A DNA stretch of 64,000 nucleotides from Halocaridina rubra (Eukaryota > Arthropoda > Malacostraca > Decapoda > Atyidae). Position 1 is the first letter of the stretch; the number at the start of each line of letters is the position of its first letter. Where the stretch lies: the NCBI GenBank assembly GCA_037179515.1, contig JAXCGZ010019294.1, positions 1 to 64,000 on the forward strand, written 5' to 3'. The translations under genes and the position numbers were made by a program. The notes beneath the pieces were generated by a model. The model was not told the DNA's origin. It worked only from the letters and a program-made list of their open reading frames with translations, and ran no database searches. Below are positions 27,561 through 40,240 of this stretch, one piece after another.

Positions 27561-27605
27561 CGATAATGGTTCTGCACATTTCTTAAGTGCATAAGGGGAT
27601 ACATA

Positions 27606-27845
27606 CACTCCCAAACTTACGAACGAGTTAGATTCCAGAAGTCCCTTCTTAAGTGGAATTGCTCGTAAGATGTGTTTAGGTACAAAAAAATGTACTTTAC
27701 AGTACATACATATGCAGTACTATACAATTCTTAGACTAAAAATACTTAGATACTACATAAAACAAAAACCATACAGAATTAAAGAATTTTAATACAGTAA
27801 TAACAATGTAATAAGACAGTACTATACAATAAAGCTAGGAAAATT
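27606..27845 (+). repeat. Family-3 transposon end
   Basis: It starts CACTCCCAAACTTACGAACG and continues AGTTAGATTCCAGAAGT. The following 200 bp match, in inverted orientation, the sequence ending at 34905. It is either one end of a large gutted element or a lone end. Confidence 0.6.
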
Positions 27846-28203
27846 GCCATGAAAGGTTCCTCCTCACCGTATGGGTTGATACTACTGTATTCCAGTCTGT
27901 TTTTCTATCATTAAAATCTCTAACAATTATTATCATACACTTTCTCACTTGTGATGTTAAAAACAGATTTTATAATTTCTAATGTACAGTACTGATATTA
28001 CTTTTCTCATACAAGTCTAGTCTTTGCTAATTCCTTGATGGGGTATATACTATTGCTATTATAATGCTATATGAACCTGTATTTACATGAGGGACAATAA
28101 ATACCTTGAACATACTAACAATAAAAATATTTTCTTCAATCTGGAACCTTATGCTTATAAGCAATTCTGTCCCTCTAATGGGAGCCGGATACAGTCCCGA
28201 CGC

Positions 28204-28320
28204 CATAATCCTATCAAGTGAATATCCCGCAACACCATAATCTCGACATACCATAATCCCGACATCTGCTTATCTGAACATGCCATAATCTTGACAAGAC
28301 AGTAACCTGACATCCATTTA
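28204..28320. repeat. Cluster of CCATAATCnCGACA motifs
   Basis: Four to five copies of a 14-17 bp motif (CCATAATCCCGACAT, CCATAATCTCGACAT, CCATAATCTTGACAAG, and others) at short spacing. This is typical of the terminal part of some DNA transposons, but I cannot assign a family. Confidence 0.55.
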
Positions 28321-29840
28321 TTTAATTCGACAGCAAATTACATCGATATTCTGTTAGATTATTATGTTCTCTGTCTGTCTGTTTGTGTCTGTACTCGTTC
28401 GCTATTAAGTAAGGTTAGGCTAGATTGACGAAGATCTTTCTTCCATACATCCTCCTGTATCTTGTCAAGAATTCAAACAGACGGGATTTTAACCAGTCAG
28501 GATTCTGACCTTTCCTCTTAAATCTCTCAGCCTTCATTATTTTGAAACATTTAGGATAGAAGTTGCTGATTTAACCATAATTAGCCTCAAGTGTTAAATT
28601 CATTAAAATCTTGAATATAAAAAATCTTATGTATGATTATGAAAGTTGAAATAATTTCTTCTCTGAAACCACGAGTAAAGCTTCACTATACATAGTATAT
28701 TGTTGTCAATTGACTTTAGAATGTAGTAGGTTGGTCCACGGCATCAGCTGCCATTGAAATACTACAACTAAAGTTTTTGGACTTACACAGGACTGGCCAG
28801 GACAGCTTGAAGGTAAGTCTTTCTTCAGTCATATTTGTTACACATTTCATTATCTCACCAGATATGACAAGCTACAAAACTCCCCATCTCTGTTTCTCTT
28901 TGCTTTATGTGTTCTAAGTGAATGGGCCCGATGTGGGCAAGTTCCTTTTTCCGTCCTGGCATCACATAAACAAAATGTGAAAAAAAAGTAATGCAACTGC
29001 CTTACCAGCTACCCCCATCAGAATGTGCATAGTAACCTTAAGGAGACTATATCTCTTGGTTCCCTAAATTTCATTATCATCACTTTGACTGGGAGAAAAT
29101 TTCTCTTCTCTTCTTCATTTCTTCCATCATTTAACCTTACAGCTTCCTATAACCAGTTTTTATATTTTTCCATCTCTTCTTGTGTGCTAAAAGGTCAAAT
29201 AAACTGTCCTGTATTCCAGTCTTTTAGATTTTTATTCTCAACAGTAATTCATTACTGTTCTTGTCTTTCCTTCCTAAAATACTAACCAAGTCAGAGGAAC
29301 TTACAATGCTATTCAGCCCTTATGATACTCCAAAATTTCCTATCACCTCTAAAAATCTAGCGTTATTCTATTCGCATTTCCTTGCCATGAAGACTCTTGA
29401 GATTCACATATGCCTGATATGTACTTCTCTTTATCAAGTGCCTAGTTGATAAAAAAAAACTTACTCTCTCAATCACAACTTTTTTTGGTGTTTTTGGTTC
29501 CTGCATCCTGTAATTAACTGAATCGACATTTTTCAGTGCCACTTTCTAGACACCCCCATTTACTATCACATTTCTTTTCACTGCATCTGCACATATTTTG
29601 TAATAGTGTACTCTCATGGTCTGTATTCAGTTCCTGAAAATCACTTTTACACTGTTCAATTAATCTCACTAAGAAGATTGCGTTTTTTTAATGTGTGGAG
29701 AAAAAAAAATGCCTCATCAGGCCTGGGCACTAAGAAAATACTGAAAAGAATAAAAATCAGCAACTAAGAGACAAGGTACAACTGAGAAAATGATAAAATA
29801 TACACAAAAAATTAATACCTAGAAACATGACAGGATTAGG
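28321..29840. other. Mostly unassigned; decayed MITE-like segment
   Basis: The segment 28730-28990 resembles 51720-51925: TAGGTTGGTCCACGGCATCA, then CCCCATCTCTGTTTCTCTTT. It is probably an old copy of the MITE interior. Between 29000 and 29840 open frames are AT-driven, with no domain recognised. The end of the LINE-B 3' UTR (minus) probably reaches 29700. Confidence 0.45.
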
Positions 29841-30403
29841 CCCTGATATGATAATATATCAACTTTTTGAAGAAGGAAAGGTCATAATAGCTAAGGAAGC
29901 GAGAAGAAAGAAAGTTTCAAAGTCTGGAGCAGAAGAAAAGAAGCAGTCACTGCAATGACCTATCTGCAAGCTACAAATCTCCACAAAGTACCTGTGTGTT
30001 GAGGGTGCTTGGCGTGTGCAACAAGGTCTTGCCAGCAGTGGAGGAATGCAACTCACCAACTCATCTGAGCAGCTATGAAAGTAGTACTGAGAGAAAAGTG
30101 AAACAGATAATACTTTCTGGTGATGAGATAGAGAATCAATAATGGAATAGAAGGGTCGTTAATGAGTCTGATGAGCTTAGATTCAATGCTAGGAATCACC
30201 CCAGATATAAGAACAGCATATTAAGCAGGGACGGATAAGGCTTTTATAGACTTTTACTAGTTGAGAAGAGGAAAAGTAAAAATGAAAACAGTATAGAACT
30301 CCCAATTTCTTTGATTCAGTTTTAGAATTTGAATTATGTGAATCCTTCAAGATAAGTTAGAGGCTATCTGAATTTCTAATATGTTTATAGAATTAAGAGA
30401 ATA
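29841..30403 (-). pseudogene. LINE-B copy 3, C-terminal part
   Basis: Minus strand: INILEIQIASNLSWKDS, LVKVYKSLIRPCLI, then SDELVSCIPPLLARPCCTR and HRYFVEICSLQIGHCSDCFF. These are collinear with the pieces at 6120-6718/12289-12800 and 18695-19251. It is cut off at 30403 by a Tigger-2 end, and the missing upstream part was not found on the far side. Confidence 0.75.
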
Positions 30404-31002
30404 CAGGGGGTCCCTGGTTTATGCGGTCCCCGACTTACGATGTTCCGCTGTTGAGACAGTGGCCCATAAATTATTAATAAATCAATTTTTCGACCTACCT
30501 AGCTCGTGTGGTAAATTGAAACTGTGAGCCCTGAACAATTTGGGATCATGGCAGACAAATACACAGCTAACAGCACTGCTGTATTTGTATATATAAAGTT
30601 AATGGCTTTATCTACTTATTTGTTTAGGTATATGATTATATGCAGGTTCATTTTGAATTTATTTACAAAATTACCAAATACATTTAATGTGCAACATTGT
30701 TGAGCATGGTGGATGAAAACGTATTCACGTGGCATTGTTGTATATGTATATATCAAGTAATGGTTTAATATATTTATCTATCTGAAGGAATTAGATTTAA
30801 TTTATTTACTAAATTATCAAATACAAAGCCATAAATATGATCTTCATGCGAAACAGTTTGTTGAGCATTGCGAAAGAATACATTGTCAGGCAGTATTGTA
30901 TCGAGAAAAAGAAGAACCATCGCTCAACTTACTATCGCCCGACATATTATTATTGTCTTCATATGCTCTGTTGTTGGTTTTGCTCGTTATTGACCTTACT
31001 AT

Positions 31003-32190
31003 GTCTCCAAATGGTAGTGGTGATATTTCTGATGGCAGTGCTGTGAAGAAAAGGAAACCCATCACCATGGAATTCAAAGTTGAAATAGAAAATGCTCGGA
31101 AAAGGTAGAAAAGGAGATGAACATTGGCTGCTCACTGGGGTTAGCCTGTTTGAGAGTTGACGATCATTAAGGATAAAGATTGCATCCTTACACATGTGAA
31201 AAGTTCTGCTCCTATGATGTCCACTGTGATTAATAAGCAGGGTAGCGGCCTTATGATCGAAATGGAGAGATTGCAAGTGCTTTGGCTTGATGACCAGCAT
31301 CAATGGTGTATCCCTGTGATCCTCATTTTAACACAGGAAAAGGCTAAGAGATTGTTCGATGCCATGAAAAGTGAATAGGGGGATGGGAGTGAAAGTGGAG
31401 AATTCGTGGCCAGTAAACATTGGTTTAATCACTCTAAGAGTCATGCTAATTTGGATAACCTAAAGGTACAAGGTGAAGCTGCTACTGGTGATGAGAAAGC
31501 ACCAAGAGAGTTTCTCAGTGTGTTCGAAGAAATAATCAACGAGGTATTGCTTCCTCAAACAAGAAGATACATAAGGGGGAAATTCCAGTGCACTTGCTCC
31601 ACCCTACTTAGTCACTTATACAATAGGAATTGGAACATGTAGGCAGAATTTTTGTCCTTTGCCCAGGGATAAGGCAACAAAGAAAGACAGAGAGAGGTTG
31701 GCAACCTCTTTCCTAATTATTAGAGCATGGAATGAGTATACGATCAAGTATTCAACGTGGATGGGTCTGGATTCTTTGGAAGCGTATGCCTAGTTGCATG
31801 TACATTGCCAAGGAGGAAGAGACAGCACAAGGCCATAAAGTCAGCAAGGAGAGACTGAATTTGCTTTTGGGGGCTAATGCTGCTGGAGACTGTTAGCTGA
31901 AGCCCTTGTTTATTTGCTTGGCAGAAAACCCAAGGACACTCAAGGGCGTTTGGAAGGGTCAACTACCAGTCATCTGGAAGCAAAATGCATAAAACCCTTC
32001 AGATATTTGGGGACTGATTCAACAATCATTTTTTGCCAGAAGTGGAGAGGTACAGTGCTTCCAAGGGTTTGCCCTTTAAGGTGTTGCTAGTGCTGGACAG
32101 TCCCTCTCTACCCCTTAGGATTACAGAGACATAAAGTACAAGGGCCAGGTTGTTGGAACTGCTTATGGAAAACTTAGAAGAGAAATGAAA
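31003..32190 (+). pseudogene. Tigger-2 transposase remnant
   Basis: Blocks in order: SDGSAVKKRKPITMEFKVEI (HTH start), APMMSTVINKQGSGLMIEM, ASKHWFNHSKSHANLDNLK, VFNVDGSGFF with KRMPSCMYI (first DDE block), LLLGANAAGD, NPRTLKGVWKGQLPV and LPFKVLLVLDS (second DDE block). These match vertebrate Tigger1-type transposases closely. Several frameshifts and stops are present, the third acidic block is missing, and a 200 bp repeat interrupts it at 31541-31737. It is nonfunctional. Confidence 0.8.
31541..31737. repeat. R200 dispersed repeat, copy 1
   Basis: About 197 bp, high identity to 38154-38358. Landmarks are TTCCAGTGCACTTGCTCCAC, CTTATACAATAGGAATTGGA and AGGTTGGCAACCTCTTTCCT. It interrupts the Tigger-2 transposase between INE and VFNV. 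No protein or tRNA-like head was recognised. Confidence 0.75.
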
Positions 32191-32639
32191 CCCAAAAATA
32201 GTGACTTTGTCAGTATGTGAGCAAGCTATGTCAGTGGGAGAAAAGGCAATGAACTAACATTTAAATCATAAAAGCTATAACACAACTATTTGTTATAATC
32301 CTCTTGTTTGGAAATTCCAATTTCCAGGTTAATCTTTTCTCCTTAAGGCATTTTAATGATTTTTTTAGTTCTTTTCTTTAATCCTATTATATCTCATTTT
32401 TCCCTAAAAAATTTTCTGATTTCTCTGAGTATGCTGTTTTCCCCCTCTTTATTCTTTAACTTATCTTCCAATTATGTTACCGTATTTCAAATATTCTTAT
32501 TCAAATTTTTAACCATTTTTGTCTACAATTCTGAGAGTTCTCCGAAATCAGTGACTGAGTTCAAATACAATAAAAAAAAGAATTCAGTTTTCGTAATGGT
32601 GTAACTTTTGGACAAATATATGACCACTATTATCCCTAA

Positions 32640-34330
32640 TATACCATGATATAATAGTTTGATCAACATTTCAAGCATCATACCAAATGGAAAGACTACC
32701 TCAGAAAATTATGAAAATATTACAGAGTTGAAAGACAAAGCGGAAAGCTTTAATAACTATTTTACTAATGATGGCAAAAATACATATGTGAAATTGCAAG
32801 AAAATTTAACTCAGAGAACATAATTAATTTCTTAAATGACAAGATGTATCCTAAAGATTGTGATACCATAATTCCTAAAATAAAGAGGCTAAGAAACTTT
32901 GGCTCTTATGTCCAGATCGTATACACTTTCAATTCATCAAAGATGCTCTACCTATAATTGTAACATATATTTTAACTATTGTAAACACCTCCATTGTTAC
33001 TAGAAGGTTTCCTGATTTTTGGAAAAAATCACATGTTATACCTCTTCATAGAAAGGGGGACAGGGAAGATGTGACAAACTATCGTCCCTTTCCCTGCTAC
33101 CCATTTTCTCTAAAATAGAAAAAATTGTTGCATGCCAACTATTGTTATATCTAAAGACAAAGAGACTATTAGCTATTAACCAGCATGGTTTCAGATCAAA
33201 CTCTACGGGAAGTGCACTGCTCAGAGTTACTAATAAAATGTACAAAAATATAGATAAAAAAAAATCTCTCTGCTTGTATTATTAGACTTCTCAAAAGCCT
33301 TTGACATGTACACCATAAAATTCTTATTAATAAATATATTAACCTAAATATTGACTTGACCTGGTATAAAGGGTATTTATCTATTCGCAGACAGTCTATC
33401 CATCTTAACAGCATTACCTCTACTCCAAAAAGTTTCATTTCAGACTTTTTAGTTACACAATATGCAGATGACACCTACTCCTTACTGGTGATAATAATAA
33501 TCTCCCAGAGCTAACCTTAAGAGCAGAAAACACTGTCAAAAATTAAAACCTATTTTTAAGAAATTGGGCTGTTAATTAATGAAAGTAAAGCACAATGTGT
33601 TTATTGGTTCAAGATACCATACAGTGTAAATTCCAGAAAACACAATTAATTTTTGCGGCAATATTTTCACTCCTAGTAACACCATAACAAATCTAGGAAT
33701 TCACTTTGATAACTAGTTTGATTCCCATATAGATAAAGTAAGCAAAAAGGTAACAAGAACACTAATATACTTATCATGTATAAAGGACAATTTTGAGACT
33801 ACCACTCGAATAACGGTTGTCGAATCTCTAGCCAAAAGTCATATTAATTATTGCAAAACTATATGGGGAGCTACCAATAAAACTCAGATAAATAGAATAC
33901 AGAAGCTTATTAATTTTGCAGCTCGAGTTGCCCTAGGAGGAATAAGAAAATATGACCACATCACACCAGCTCTCAAAAAACAAAATTTTGAACCATCATT
34001 ATCCTAACTGGCTATAAAATTTCAAAATACTCAAGAATATAATGCAAACCAACACAAGACAGAGTAGTGAGCTCTTTATTCAGAGAACAAACACAGATGC
34101 AGGTTCAAAGATGATTACTATTAGAGGGCCAAAACTGGAACAATATTCCAGAACTTAAACTTTATCCTCCTTAATAGCTTTCAAAGGGAAATTATAGTTT
34201 TCTGTTGAACAAATAGTTACTCCTCACACACTAATAAAACTTAATGATTTAATGCTATTTCCCTTAACACTATTCTATATGTAAACTAAAATCACCTTCT
34301 TTAACCTCAAGTTATTAAGTAAAAATATGG
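32640..34330 (+). pseudogene. LINE-F: decayed Jockey-like LINE reverse transcriptase
   Basis: Plus-strand words in order: FNNYFTNDGKNTY, RRFPDFWKKSHVIPLHRKGD, VTNYRP, INQHGFRSNSTGSAL, TSQKPLT (decayed motif A), QYADDTYS (motif C), SHIDKVSKKVTRTLIYLSCI, INYCKTIWGATNKTQINRIQ and ARVALGGIRKYDHITPAL. These define RT, thumb and tail of a non-LTR element. Motif B is largely deleted. Stops and frameshifts are abundant. No endonuclease is seen upstream, so it is 5'-truncated. Confidence 0.8.
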
Positions 34331-34639
34331 CGATGATGCCAATAAAAACGATCCTGTATCGAGTGTTATTATTACTACTTTATTATAAACATTATTGTTA
34401 ACATTTTTATTACGATTATTGTTATTATAACTTTTATACACATCTGCTAACTCAAGGTAATCTTAATTTTCTAAGAAAGCTGTATTTCATTCACTGTAAG
34501 TGTATGTATTACCCTCTTACTTATTAGTTCAATTACATGTCTACTTATAAGTGTACTCTCAGTTTTGTGAAAGAATAGCCATTGTCAAAATGGGAATGTT
34601 TGTTTATTTGTTACATATTAACAACCGAGTTACGAACAC

Positions 34640-34905
34640 AAACCTGCCCATTATATACCCACATATTAATGTATGTATTATTGTATTGTACTGTACTGTT
34701 ACAAAATTATTACTGTATTACAATTCCTTAATACTGTATACTTTATGCTTTATGTAGTAGCTAAGTGTCTTTAGCCTAAGTACTGTACAGTACATGCATA
34801 TGCAGTCTGTACAATACTTTTTTTTTTACCAACACCACATACAATCAATTCTACTTACTAACGAACTTCTGGAATCTAACTAGTTCGTTAGTTGGGGACT
34901 GTCTG
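34640..34905 (-). repeat. Family-3 transposon end, inverted
   Basis: On the minus strand it starts CAGACAGTCCCCAACTAACG, then AACTAGTTAGATTCCAGAAG, after a TA. Its first 250 bp match 27606-27845 in the opposite direction. Confidence 0.65.
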
Positions 34906-34984
34906 TACAGCAAATGGTAATTAAAAGTAGAAAAACATTGCACAAAAAGTTTTTTATATTCAGATGATTCTCTTCACAAAACTG

Positions 34985-35048
34985 AATAAATTATAAGTAA
35001 CATAAAATAATAAGTAGCATAAAATAATAAGTAGCACGAAATAATAAG
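34985..35048. repeat. 17 bp minisatellite, about three units
   Basis: Repeats of AATAATAAGTAGCATAA, the third with a C and G change. Confidence 0.75.
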
Positions 35049-35214
35049 AGGTATATAGTGTTAGCTGTTTCTAATAGAAAGTTTAAATGTACAAAAGTAT
35101 ATGTAAATTAAAATTTATACATGTAATAAAATATTGGGAAAGCCTGGTGCAATTCATGAACTTCTCTGTCACTACCTCACATTGCAATCATTTTAAATCT
35201 TATGAATTTTCTGG

Positions 35215-35306
35215 AAGCTTAGAATTCACACAATGAGAGTAAAGAAGCTTAGAATTCTCACAGTGAGAATAAAGATGCTTAGAGTTCTAGCAACGAGAAT
35301 AAACTT
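35215..35306. repeat. 30 bp minisatellite, three units
   Basis: Three diverging units that each start GAnGCTTAGAnTTC and end GAGAATAAA or GAGAGTAAA. No function is seen. Confidence 0.75.
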
Positions 35307-35402
35307 AATTCCTTTTTCTGCTGTAGCCATTTCAGGAAGTGTATCTCCACCTATAAAAGCATTCATTTGTGGAATAATGAGAATCAATAATATCTGATGT
35401 TT

Positions 35403-37899
35403 CTAGAGAATCATCATTATCCATAGAGGTATATATTCAGATACTATTTCGAATAAATATGAGAAAAAGTAGCCTGTAAAAAGTTTTCAATGACTTAAAA
35501 AACTCTAACACAGAAAGTCTATCCCTGAGATGAAGTAACTCACAATATTTGTGTGTATACATGTTGCAACTTTCTAAAAAAAAATATATATAAAACCTTG
35601 AAAATGTTACACATTTTTTGACAAATAAGTCACGAATGAGGGCAAATGCATGAACTATAAATATTTTGGTATTGTTGCAGACTTGCACTTATATTACTGT
35701 CAAAGATGAATTTTGCCCTATTCATACCGAGTCTGTTTACCTGGATAATACTTTGTCAGTGGTTTCAAAAGGTATCTGATGACACCAACAGACCTGGAGA
35801 GTTCTTGTAAGGTTTGATGCTCCTTTTGAGTCAGATTTTGCATATTTTTGTGATGCTTTGGGAATCCAAAGATCTGTAAGAAATTATGCGTAATGATACA
35901 AATGACATCTTGATAAACTTACATAACTTAAGTAGAAAAATACTTGGCATTCTCTCCACCATAACATCTTATAAGCAAATATCTTTATCTCTAAGAGTGA
36001 CTTCTTACTTTAAACTGGCGAAGATGGCTCCATAGTTATGACTCGTATATACCAGACCAAAGGATTTTAAAAGGTACATGACTCATTTAGGCCCAATACT
36101 CTATGGTGAAGTAAGAGATATGAAACTTTAAAAAACATTTTACAAGCTGCCAAGTAGTACAACAAGCTATCATGAGAATAGCACTGCCATCTAGAAAGGT
36201 CTCCATAACATTATTGAAATGACACCCAGGAAAGTGACACCAGAAAAGTAGGGCACAGGGGGAAAACTGTGATATGTCTGGGTGGAGGAAATTAAATCTT
36301 TACATGAAAATGAATCATTTTGTAAAAACTCCACTCACTAAACTGCGAGGCAAAAACACGCACACACACCAGTGAACATTGATAAAACACCTTCCACATG
36401 ATATAACACACAAATACTGCTATCTCTTCCCCTTTACCCACTAAAAACCCGCTTCACAAAAATATCCATACCAGGTAACTTGCCACTCCATTCAGACACT
36501 CAATGAAAACAAACAGCTGCATTGCATGCAAAACTTCCTAACATCTATCCTTCCAAATCCTCCCTACCCTGTCGAGACAGTTCACCTTGCCAGGCTGCAA
36601 TGTGGGCCCAACCCAACCCTTCTGAGCTATCATAAGTCTGGACGACTCTGTCAGTGATACATGTCCAAGATGTAACAAATCCCTTAATGCAATCAAATAC
36701 ATTATGGAAATCTGCCTAGCAACAACCACATATGCCAACAACACAACATACACTCTCTGAAAGCTCTTTGGAGCAATGGCCAGGATCAGCAGTGGCCTTC
36801 CTTAGGGGTTCAGAGCTGTTCAGCCAGACAGCTTAAGGAGTAACAACATTACATAATAAAATTGCAATGAACAAGAAGTTAAGAAATGTCAATTCCTTTC
36901 AACTACATACAAAGGCACAGATACACCGCTTAAAAGAAATGATGCAATATGCACACTTTCACACCACCAAGAACCAGAAGCTACTGCAAAAAACTGAGCA
37001 AACATGACTCTACACAACTATTTGTGCTTTAAGGATACGTTTCAAAAGATGTTGTGAATGACCCTACACCATAGCTACTGATACATCAAATTTGGTCATC
37101 TTCTTTCAGTTTGAAACTAAGTTTTGTAAAGAAAGACTAATTAAAATTATTGATAAAGTTACTGAATTTTGCAAAAGTAGGATATACTGCTCATTGATAT
37201 TAAGACTTAAAAATATATAATTATTAATCCATTCTCAAATTTCCTCCCTTAATAATCCAATTGTCCCCACTGTAGAATGTGATCCACAAGTTGGGAACCA
37301 GTGGTCAAAATAATCTGCAGTTGTAATAATTGATTTACTGTTGCTCTAAAACAAATATTTGGTACAAATGATTAAAGATAAACAAACAGTTCAAAAATAA
37401 GATATCAATAGCTTAATAAATTCAAAATCAACTTCTTGATGCAATTTCTGAAATCAGATGTAATTACCTTCTTCCTATGAGACCTAATGATAACTGCAAA
37501 AATATCAATACAAAACATCCTAGGAGAAAAGTAATATAAATAAGAAAATTTACTACATATCCTACAACATGACTTGCGGTCACATATCTTATCACAAAAT
37601 GAATGTTTAAACAAACTGATGATATTATATACTGTACTGCATACATAAACACTTTTATTAAGCTACAACTGAATACCATAATAGGTATAAACACACTGAA
37701 GTACTATCACTTACAATACAGAAATTCCAATGCATTTGTTTCTAAAGAAATATCTGAAAATCTCTTAAATTCATAAACAGAAATTAATAAATAAAATACC
37801 ATAAATTATAAGAGAAGAATTTGCCTTATTTACAGACCTTTGCAACACTCTTTTGGCTGATTGTAGTGAGGGCATTTCGAGCGATGGGCTTATACATAT
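35403..37899 (-). CDS. Tentative host gene: last three exons, unknown product
   Basis: Three segments on the minus strand join in phase. Exon 37899-37838 (62 nt, acceptor TTCTTTTCAG, donor GTCTGT) encodes MYKPIARNALTTISQKSVAK. Exon 35873-35741 (133 nt, acceptor TTTCTTACAG, donor GTAAAC) encodes 44 residues starting IFGFPKHHKNMQNLTQKEHQ and ending LLKPLTKYYP. Exon 35473-35403 (acceptor CTTTTTACAG) adds GYFFSYLFEIVSEYIPLWIM and ends MIL-stop, a hydrophobic end that could be a membrane segment. Introns are 1964 and 267 bp. Upstream exons were not found. I do not recognise the protein. The evidence is splice signals plus frame continuity only, so it could be chance. Confidence 0.35.
36540..36850 (+). 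pseudogene. LINE C-terminal zinc-knuckle remnant
   Basis: The plus strand reads FTLPGCNVGPTQPF, then SLDDSVSDTCPRCNKSLNAI and YIMEICLATT, then LWSNGQDQQWPSLGV after a stop. The CxxC with downstream hydrophobic and His/Cys-like spacing resembles the C-terminal end of I/Jockey-type LINE ORF2. It is short and broken. Confidence 0.45.
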
Positions 37900-38153
37900 C
37901 TGAAAAGAATATAAAATATTGAACTTTATTCAGATAATCCAAATAAGCTAATTATATAAGGGTAAAATGATAACAATAAGTACTTATAATAAGAACTAAT
38001 ATTTTAGCATTAGTAAACTGAAGGGGATAAATGCAGCCTGCGACTTGTATTCTTTAAAGTATAATGATGCTTTTATGTTCATTCCTTTTTGATTGTAGTC
38101 AGCAAAAGGTAAAGTTATTTACAATATCTCTCCTTACCATTTATCTATATAAA

Positions 38154-38358
38154 GAGGCATTGCTTCCTCAAAGAATAATATACATAGGGTGGAAGTTCCA
38201 GTGCACTTGCTCCACCCTTCTTAGTCACTTATACAATAGGAATTGGAACATGCAGGCATTATTTTGTCCTTCGCCCAAGGATAAGGCAACAAGGAAAAGC
38301 AGTGTAATAAAGAGAGAGGTTGGCAACCTCTTTCCTAATTACTAGAGCATGGAATGAA
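38154..38358. repeat. R200 dispersed repeat, copy 2
   Basis: Second copy of the repeat at 31541-31737, same orientation, with a short extra stretch (AAAAGCAGTGTAATAAAG). The surroundings (37900-38640) are otherwise AT-rich and unassigned. Confidence 0.75.
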
Positions 38359-38639
38359 TGCACTTTACTGAGCGTTTCAATATAATTTATTCCCACTTCT
38401 CAACCTCACTTGTGGTTAGTGTTCACATTTAATTAAAATGCATGTTCTACAAGCATTGGCAACAATTAAATAGCAAAACTGCAAAATATGTAAACAAGTG
38501 AAACATATATCTTGATCAAGATATGACTGGAGAGTCATGTTTCAGAGTACTTATATCTACTCTGTATGAAATTTTCAAACTGCTTTATTATATAATTATA
38601 TAATAATGTTTGTGAGGTACTGGTGACTCTGAATGCAAA

Positions 38640-40240
38640 TATCCAGATCAAAAAGTTTTGGAGACTACTGCTGACTTGGCTATAGAATCGACTATGGCAT
38701 TGGACATTTCAAAGCCAGTGTCCTCCATGAAGTGGCAATGGCTGATGTGGCTCTAAGTACTTTGTATACTACTGTTGCGGATCCTTTTGTTTTCAAGATA
38801 TTTCAGTCTGATTTTTCAAAGAAGAGAAAGCCTGAAAAACTTCTTGTGATGATTACTGAGGTAGGTGCTACTGAGCTGTGCTCACATAGACAAGATCCTG
38901 AATATGATGCAAATGCTGAGATTATTAAACCTTTAGGCAAAGAAACATCTGAATTAGTCCATATGATTAGGGAACATTAGTTGGTGTTAAAAGAATTATC
39001 AGTTAGGAAGGGGGTGATGACTTAGACAACACCAAATTTAGTTGTGTTATCAATCAAAGAGACGATGGTCAAGGATCTGGGTCTGTTAAATGGATGTTGG
39101 GGGACAATGTAAGGATTGAAATTTGTGTATTACAAGATGTTTTTGAGGAGGTTGCGCCACACGATATAGATGAAAGCCTTCATGCTTTGAAGCTGCCCTC
39201 TGAGAATGTAAATATGTGTCAAGGCTTAGAACTGATATCACGTTTGTCAGAGTTGATTTTCGTATTCCTTACATATCTTCCTTCCTAATGTGCTATTGAT
39301 AAGATTTTCTATCCTCTGCATTGGTTTCATTCCATCCCTTTCTTTGCTTCAAGGAGAGGAACATTATCACACTTGAGACTCTTTATGTTGTGGGTTCCTT
39401 TCAACTTGGTAAAGTCTTTGTGACAAAAATTGTAAGGAATCTAAAGAAAGAATCTAGTGTCCAAATTGTGGAGACTGTCATACAGAATAAGCCTTCTGTT
39501 TGGTTGCCTTGCAAGCAGTCAAAAACAAGGATAATACCAAATTATAAACTAGTGTCTTTGTAGATGCAGAGGTGGGTGGGCAAGGTGAATACTGGATATA
39601 TCTAGGTGTGTGTTGGCTACAGGCTTCTCAGCTACTGAATATCCTGTATTAGATTCTTCAGCTGCTGAGCCTTATTACAGTTTGGTACTGAGTCCTATAA
39701 TGCAGGTGGATTTGGAGAATCGAACTGCATCTGTGAAGTGTAAAGTTTTCTCCTTTTCTGTGATACTCTTTACAAATGATTATGTAGTTAGTTTACAAAC
39801 TTACCTCTGCCTTCACTCTTTTTAACCAAGTGACAGCAGTAGACAGGATCACAGACTTCCAGCCTGCCTTTGCATCTACCATCACTACCCCATCAGGAGG
39901 AATTCTGCTTATCTATGAACAGCAATGTTCTTCTGTTCCAGTTAAAGTGCAAATTGGAGTCACTTCTATGCCTGTTCAGTGACACTCAGTTGAAGATATT
40001 GTCACCTCTAATACTGTTCAGTGTAAACTTGTGGAACTGGCATCTCTTCTTTGCTTTCTCCAGCCACTACATGTTCTAGCACCTCGAAATCTGGTGGATA
40101 GATTTGAAGTGAAAGAAACATGGCCCTGGTTCTCCTACCCATGCGCCTATAAGGCAGCTATCCCCAGAAACAGGATGCTTCAGTTGATAAGTAAGTGCTG
40201 ACATCAAGGATCCCTCCCCTTTTGCTATTCTACTTGAGTG
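38640..40240 (+). other. Broken frames, possible LINE ORF1 remnant
   Basis: Plus-strand frames such as 38732-38980 (FVFKIFQSDFSKKRKPEKLL, then EVGATELCSHRQDPEYDANA) and 39321-39540 (VTKIVRNLKKESSVQIVETV) look like decayed coding sequence. They lie upstream of a LINE endonuclease remnant on the same strand, so an ORF1 is possible. No diagnostic motif was found. Confidence 0.35.

Larger units (their letters stand above)
30404..32260 (+). mobile_element. Tigger-2 element, right end missing
   Basis: The left end reads CAGGGGGTCCCTGGTTTATG, then CGGTCCCCGACTTACGATG, after a TA. Two roughly 170 bp subterminal repeats (30590-30700 and 30760-30830) precede the transposase remnant. No matching right end was found before 34.9 kb, so it is probably truncated. 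The insertion lies in LINE-B copy 3. Confidence 0.75.
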
